From JBFMEX01 sp040752215 (lineage in GTDB: Bacteria > Pseudomonadota > Alphaproteobacteria > Rhizobiales > Hyphomicrobiaceae): a stretch of 64,000 bases of DNA. This document shows positions 60,210 to 64,000 of the stretch, in pieces. The notes beneath the pieces are model-generated. The model was not told where the DNA came from. It worked only from the letters and a program-made list of their open reading frames with translations, and did not search any database. Position 1 is the first letter of the stretch. Every line of letters starts with the position of its first letter. The DNA lies in NCBI GenBank assembly GCA_040752215.1, contig JBFMEX010000033.1, forward strand, positions 1 to 64,000. The letters run 5' to 3'. A program made the position numbers and the translations under genes.

Positions 60210-62207
60210 ATGGCAAAAGAATATACCGTCGGAGGCTCCAGCTTCCTCGCCAACCTCGGCAAGATCTATGCGTTCTATACGGGCGGCTTCTTCGCGTTCG
60301 TCGTCTTGCTCGCCGTGCTCGAGCAATTGGGCGTGCCGAACCGTTGGATCGGCTATGGCTTCGTGTTCCTGACACTCGCCGTCTATGCGATCATCGGCGT
60401 CCTCTCGCGGACCTCGGAGGTCGGCGAGTACTACGTCGCCGGTCGGGCCGTGCCGTCGTTCTACAACGGCATGGCGACGGGCGCCGACTGGATGTCGGGT
60501 GCCTCGTTCGTCGGCATGGCCGGCACGCTGTTCCTGCTCGGCTACGATGGCCTCGCCTTCGTGCTCGGATGGACCGGCGGCTACGTGCTGGTGGCGGTGC
60601 TGATCGCGCCGTTCCTGAGAAAGTTCGGCGCCTACACGGTGCCCGACTTCTTCTCCGAGCGCTACGGCGGCAACTTCGCCCGCTTCCTGGCCGTGCTGGT
60701 GTTGATCTCGTGCTCGTTCACCTACGTGACGGCGCAGATCTACGCGACCGGCATCATTGCCTCGCGCTTCCTCGACATCGACTTCACGGTCGCCGTCTAC
60801 GTCGGCCTGCTCGGCATCCTGCTGTGCTCGATGCTCGGCGGCATGAAGGCGGTCACTTGGACGCAGGTCGCGCAGTACATCGTGCTGATCGTGGCCTACC
60901 TGCTTCCCGTGGTCATCCTGTCCGCGAAGAAATACGGCATTCCGGTTCCCCAGCTCACCTACGGTCAGGCGATCCAGGACATCGCCGGGCTGGAGCAGTC
61001 GATGGTGCAGAAGGGCCTGGCCGATGCGGCGACGCTGAAGCCGCACATCAAGCCGTTCACCACCTACGATCCGCTCAACTACTTCGCGCTGATCCTCTGC
61101 CTGATGGTCGGCACGGCCTCGCTGCCGCACATCTTGATGCGCTACTTCACCACCCCGTCGGTGCGTGAGGCACGCTCGTCGGTGGCGTGGTCGCTGTTCT
61201 TCATCTTCTTGTTGTACTTCACGGCGCCGGCCTACGCGGCGTTCTCGAAGCTCGAGGTCTACAGCCTCATCAACAAGGGGACGAACCTCGCCGACCTGCC
61301 GCAGTGGATCTACACCTACGGCAAGATCGGCCTCGTCAAGATCTGCGGCAAGAATGCGGTGGATGCGGCAGCGGTCGCTGCGGCGTGCGCCGGCAAGGCG
61401 ACGCAGCTCAGGCTGCAGGATCTGTCGATCAACACGGACGTGATCGTGCTCTCCACGCCGGAGATCGCGGGCATGCCGTACGTGATCGCGGGCCTCGTCG
61501 CCGCGGGTGGTCTCGCCGCTGCGCTGTCGACCGCCGACGGCCTGCTGCTCGCCATCGCCAACGCGCTCAGCCATGACATCTACTACAAGATGATCAGCCC
61601 GAATGCCTCGACGAAGACCCGTCTCGTCGTCGCGCGCATCCTGCTGCTGATCGTGGCCGTCATCGCCGCCTACACGGCGTCGACCAAACCGGCCGACATC
61701 TTGTCGATGGTGGCGTGGGCGTTCTCGCTGGCCGCGGCCGGCATCTTCCCGGCGCTGGCCTTGGGTGTGTGGTGGAAGCGTGCCAACACGGCGGGTGCGG
61801 TCCTCGGCATGATCCTCGGCTTCGGCTTCTGCCTCTACTATCTGGTCGGCACGCGCTATTTCGCGGTGACCTTCCACGAGATGTGGGGCTGGCTCGGCAC
61901 CGCGAGCCCGGCTGCGACCGAGAAGTTCAACACGCTGAAGCAGGCTTGGCTGTCGGCTGCGCCGGACGCCAAGGCGGCCGCGTGGGTGGCGCTCGACAAG
62001 CACGCGCAGACGATCGCCAGCTGGTGGGGCGTCCGCAACATCTCGGCGGCGCTGTTCGGCCTGCCGGTTGGCTTCGTCGTGATCTGGATCGTCTCTCTGC
62101 TGACGCCGGCGCCTTCCAAAGAGGTGCAGGACATGGTCGACGCAACCCGTCGTCCGTCGGGCGAGGCGATCATCAAGGACAAGGGCGCGATGGTCGGCGG
62201 CCACTGA
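60210..62207 (+). CDS. Sodium:solute symporter (SSS family, VC_2705-like)
   Basis: A 665-residue secondary transporter with about 13 helices. The SSS signature region includes YYVAGRAVPSFYNGMATGADWMSGASF and GYVLVAVLIAPFLRKFGAYT, and LGGMKAVTWTQVAQYIVLI. A long loop around 265-290 and one around 370-400 differ from short SSS members, as in acetate/solute permeases. The substrate is probably a monocarboxylate, by family only. It works with the DUF4212 subunit and is followed by a clear terminator. Confidence 0.92.
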   Translation: MAKEYTVGGSSFLANLGKIYAFYTGGFFAFVVLLAVLEQLGVPNRWIGYGFVFLTLAVYAIIGVLSRTSEVGEYYVAGRAVPSFYNGMATGADWMSGASFVGMAGTLFLLGYDGLAFVLGWTGGYVLVAVLIAPFLRKFGAYTVPDFFSERYGGNFARFLAVLVLISCSFTYVTAQIYATGIIASRFLDIDFTVAVYVGLLGILLCSMLGGMKAVTWTQVAQYIVLIVAYLLPVVILSAKKYGIPVPQLTYGQAIQDIAGLEQSMVQKGLADAATLKPHIKPFTTYDPLNYFALILCLMVGTASLPHILMRYFTTPSVREARSSVAWSLFFIFLLYFTAPAYAAFSKLEVYSLINKGTNLADLPQWIYTYGKIGLVKICGKNAVDAAAVAAACAGKATQLRLQDLSINTDVIVLSTPEIAGMPYVIAGLVAAGGLAAALSTADGLLLAIANALSHDIYYKMISPNASTKTRLVVARILLLIVAVIAAYTASTKPADILSMVAWAFSLAAAGIFPALALGVWWKRANTAGAVLGMILGFGFCLYYLVGTRYFAVTFHEMWGWLGTASPAATEKFNTLKQAWLSAAPDAKAAAWVALDKHAQTIASWWGVRNISAALFGLPVGFVVIWIVSLLTPAPSKEVQDMVDATRRPSGEAIIKDKGAMVGGH

Positions 62208-62247
62208 GCCGGCGGTCACGCGGACTTGGGTCCGACGCAACACGGAT

Positions 62248-62277
62248 GGGCGGGGCCTTGCGCCCCGCCCTTTGTTT
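62248..62277 (+). terminator. Rho-independent terminator after the symporter
   Basis: GGGCGGGGC and GCCCCGCCC form a 9-bp stem (62248-62270) around a CTTGC loop, followed by TTTGTTT. It lies 40 bp after the symporter stop and should end the DUF4212-symporter transcript. Confidence 0.85.
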
Positions 62278-62428
62278 CTGCCAAACCAGTCGAGTTCGTT
62301 TTGTGCGCCACGTCTTGGCCACCCTCCGAGGCGGCCATCCAGGTACTGCCGGCGCAGCTGTCGGCCGCTGGATGGCCGGGTCGGGCCCGGCCTTGACGGG
62401 AAGTGATCGCTCATAGCCGGCGAGATCC

Positions 62429-62737
62429 ATGACCCCGACCGAGAGCTTCATCGAGCACTGGTGGTTCCACGTCCCCAACCTGCTGCTGGCGGCGATGATC
62501 TACACGGTGATCGGCCGCTACATCCTCGAGCTTATTTTTGGCGGGCGGGAGGTGGTGATCGTCAACGTGTTCCGGACCATTACGGACCCTGTCGTGAAGC
62601 TGGTTCGGCTCGTCACGCCGGCGGTGGTACCGAACGGGCTCGTGATCGTGTTCACGCTGCTGTGGCTGATGGCGGCGCGGATGCTGTGGTTCCTGACCGC
62701 GGTCGCCGCCGGCATGTCCCCAGGCGCAGGAGTGTAG
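62429..62737 (+). CDS. Small membrane protein, YggT-like topology
   Basis: A 102-residue protein with two helices: WWFHVPNLLLAAMIYTVIG (about 11-29) and VPNGLVIVFTLLWLMAARML (about 67-86), joined by VNVFRTITDPVVKLVRLVTP. That linker resembles the YggT family (two helices with a DP-type loop), but the match is loose. It is immediately followed by another small membrane protein, as an operon. The function is unknown. Confidence 0.7.
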   Translation: MTPTESFIEHWWFHVPNLLLAAMIYTVIGRYILELIFGGREVVIVNVFRTITDPVVKLVRLVTPAVVPNGLVIVFTLLWLMAARMLWFLTAVAAGMSPGAGV

Positions 62738-62739
62738 CC

Positions 62740-63087
62740 ATGACCGACATGCAGGATCGCGAGCAGATGATGAAGCGGGACGTGACGCTGGTCGCGACCG
62801 CCGGCCTGTCACTGGTCAACGGCATGCACTTCTCGCCCTGGTTCGATCCGGTGGCGATCCTGATGCGGCCGTTCCTGGCCGGCACTTTCCTCGGTACGCC
62901 GCTGGTCTCGCTCTATATCACCTCGATCTTCATCTCGGCGATGACGCTGTTGATCGCCGGCGTGCCGGCGGCGCTCTACGAGCGCTTCACCGGCGCCAAG
63001 GAGAGCACGCCGACCTCGCTTTACATCTGGCTGGTGGCGACGATCCTGATGACGGCGCGCGCGCTGCTCGCGGCCGGCGGAGGCTGA
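62740..63087 (+). CDS. Small membrane protein of unknown function
   Basis: A 115-residue protein. A short charged start (TDMQDREQMMKRDVT) leads to three hydrophobic segments (VATAGLSLVNG; FLAGTFLGTPLVSLYITSIFISAM; LYIWLVATILMTARALL). The ATG comes two bases after the stop of the preceding small membrane gene, so they are probably co-translated. I do not recognise the family. Confidence 0.7.
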   Translation: MTDMQDREQMMKRDVTLVATAGLSLVNGMHFSPWFDPVAILMRPFLAGTFLGTPLVSLYITSIFISAMTLLIAGVPAALYERFTGAKESTPTSLYIWLVATILMTARALLAAGGG

Positions 63088-63227
63088 GGTGGCTGCTTGG
63101 GGACCGGCTCGGCCCCTTCCCACTCCCGGGCATCCAGGTTTCCCGCTTGCCAACCGTGCCCGCGCCCGGGAAACTCGCATCCGACGGGCCGCTTGCACTT
63201 TCGGCCCGGCGCCCACATGCCTGCGGG

Positions 63228-63620
63228 GTGGATGCCATACTGCAGCGAATCGAAGAGCTCGCGAATTTCTCGGTGGCCCGCGGATCGGCGTTCGCCATGC
63301 TGGCGATCTTCGTCGCCATGGTCGGTCTCATCGACGAGCCGGCGCTGTCGCTCAAGACCGGGGCCGTGCTATCGCTGCTCGCCTGCATGACCCTCCTGCT
63401 CAAGGCAGCCTATGCCGGTCAGAAGCATTACCGCTCGACCGAGCTGTGGCTTTTGCTCAAGGCCGAGGAGCGGCCGAGCGAGGCGGTCGCGCAGGCGGTG
63501 GTCGGGCGCGTGCTGCGCGATGCCTACCTTCGGTTCGCGTTCCATTTCGCCGCGGGAAGCCTGGCATTGCTCGTGTTCATGATCGTCGCCGGCCTCATGC
63601 TCGGCCCGCCGATGCGCTGA
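63228..63620 (+). CDS. Small membrane protein, 130 residues
   Basis: A 130-residue protein with three hydrophobic helices: SAFAMLAIFVAMVGLIDEPAL, TGAVLSLLACMTLLLKAAYAG and FHFAAGSLALLVFMIVAGLM. A GTG start at 63228 (DAILQRIEELANFSVARG) is chosen because the frame upstream to 63147 reads like non-coding sequence. A Lys/Glu-rich cytoplasmic loop (KHYRSTELWLLLKAEERPS) lies between helices 2 and 3. No family is assigned. Confidence 0.65.
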   Translation: MDAILQRIEELANFSVARGSAFAMLAIFVAMVGLIDEPALSLKTGAVLSLLACMTLLLKAAYAGQKHYRSTELWLLLKAEERPSEAVAQAVVGRVLRDAYLRFAFHFAAGSLALLVFMIVAGLMLGPPMR

Positions 63621-63761
63621 GCCGCGGCGCGCGCTGCACGATCGTCTGAAGGCATGGCGTGGCCAATTGATGTAAGCTTGCGGACATTGCCCTCCCCTGC
63701 CCGGCGCCGATCGGGGTAGTGGCGCGTCAGTTGGCTCGATCGCAGACGGCAGGTTCCACGC

Positions 63762-64000
63762 GTGCACACGCAGACTGAGATCGTGCGGCAGAAGGTGCGC
63801 GGCCAGATGCGGGCCGGGGCGGGGGGGCTCGCGCGATCGACGCCGCTCGCCGACGTCGCGGCGCGGCTCGCCGAGCGGGCCGAGGGGCGCCTGGTCGTCG
63901 TCGACGACGAAGGCCGGCCGATCGGCACCGTCGGCGCCGGCGAGCTGCTGGCGCGCGTACTGTGGCAGCTCGCCCCGGAGGTGCCGGTCGAGCGGGTCAT
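63762..64000 (+). CDS. CBS-domain protein, truncated by the window edge
   Basis: An open frame starts at GTG 63762 and runs off the right end (79 complete codons). The visible part reads HTQTEIVRQKVRGQMRAG, then PLADVAARLAERAEGRLVVV and DDEGRPIGTVGAGELLARVL, which looks like a CBS domain. It may be a second sensor protein of the DUF294/CBS kind beside the symporter genes, but the rest is outside the window. Start choice is uncertain. Confidence 0.55.
   Translation, partial: MHTQTEIVRQKVRGQMRAGAGGLARSTPLADVAARLAERAEGRLVVVDDEGRPIGTVGAGELLARVLWQLAPEVPVERV

Noticed and set aside
59655..62414. 919-codon minus-strand frame opposite the symporter
   Set aside because: Its composition is that of an antisense frame of a membrane protein (Arg/Asp/His rich) with no domain.

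Overview
The window is GC-rich, densely coding DNA from what looks like an alphaproteobacterium, probably of the Hyphomicrobiales (this placement is inference). The signs are the DUF2849-cysI-DUF934-cysH-cysD-cysNC sulfate block, the DUF3141/pta-like/ackA/fabI block, the DUF4212 plus SSS symporter pair, and a CCCTCTCCCC-type intergenic palindrome. Most ATG, GTG and TTG starts have clear Shine-Dalgarno sequences, and short overlaps between genes are common.

Layout. (1) 1-8490, minus strand: a complete type I-C CRISPR-Cas locus, cas3-cas5-cas8c(-internal cas11c)-cas7-cas4-cas1-cas2-leader-array. The array runs off the left edge. (2) 8729-10232: a tyrosine integrase, a set of TAGGTGCCC repeats and the 3' half of a tRNA-like sequence. 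Together they look like the right end of an integrated island that carries the CRISPR system. (3) 10675-17321, plus strand: assimilatory sulfate reduction with its own [2Fe-2S] ferredoxin. (4) 17528-26103: a YbaK-type deacylase, a branched-chain 2-oxoacid dehydrogenase (E1a, E1b, E2) and, divergently, leucine/isovalerate catabolism (ivd, mccB, HMG-CoA lyase, methylglutaconyl-CoA hydratase). The biotin-carboxylase subunit mccA is absent. (5) 27251-31634: arginase and ornithine aminotransferase, divergent from an Lrp-type regulator and an ALDH7-type aldehyde dehydrogenase. (6) 32062-38517: a cupin, an AI-2E-type permease and an envelope cluster of two DUF3300 proteins flanking a DUF2950 protein, then a Tyr/Arg-rich secreted protein. 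The DUF3300 genes share an exactly identical 637-bp core. (7) 38766-45452: DUF3141 (PhaC-like), a conserved small protein, phosphotransacetylase-like, acetate kinase, FabI and PPK2, with an FNR/FixK-like box upstream. (8) 45489-53450: membrane and envelope proteins, GNAT, DUF2267, Ada, CysK, Dut and CoaBC. (9) 53691-57445: a TPR protein, an orphan serralysin-type C-terminal domain, glycerol kinase and a LysR regulator. (10) 57459-64000: an exonuclease-CBS-nucleotidyltransferase fusion next to a two-subunit sodium:solute symporter, small membrane proteins and the start of a second CBS protein at the right edge.

How the genes work together. The first 10 kb form a mobile defence module. The rest is chromosomal metabolism: sulfate to cysteine (fdx/cysI/cysH/cysDNC, with cysK further along), branched-chain amino acid oxidation, Arg/Lys catabolism, and an acyl-phosphate/polyphosphate energy block that may respond to low oxygen. 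The items most worth a second look are the cas1 gene with no canonical start codon (ATC behind a good ribosome site), the internal cas11c start in cas8c, the island end with att and arm-site structure, the gene-conversion-like identity between the DUF3300 paralogues with an S74-like autocleavage domain on only one of them, the orphan type I secretion-like domain, and the exonuclease-CBS-NTase fusion beside the symporter.
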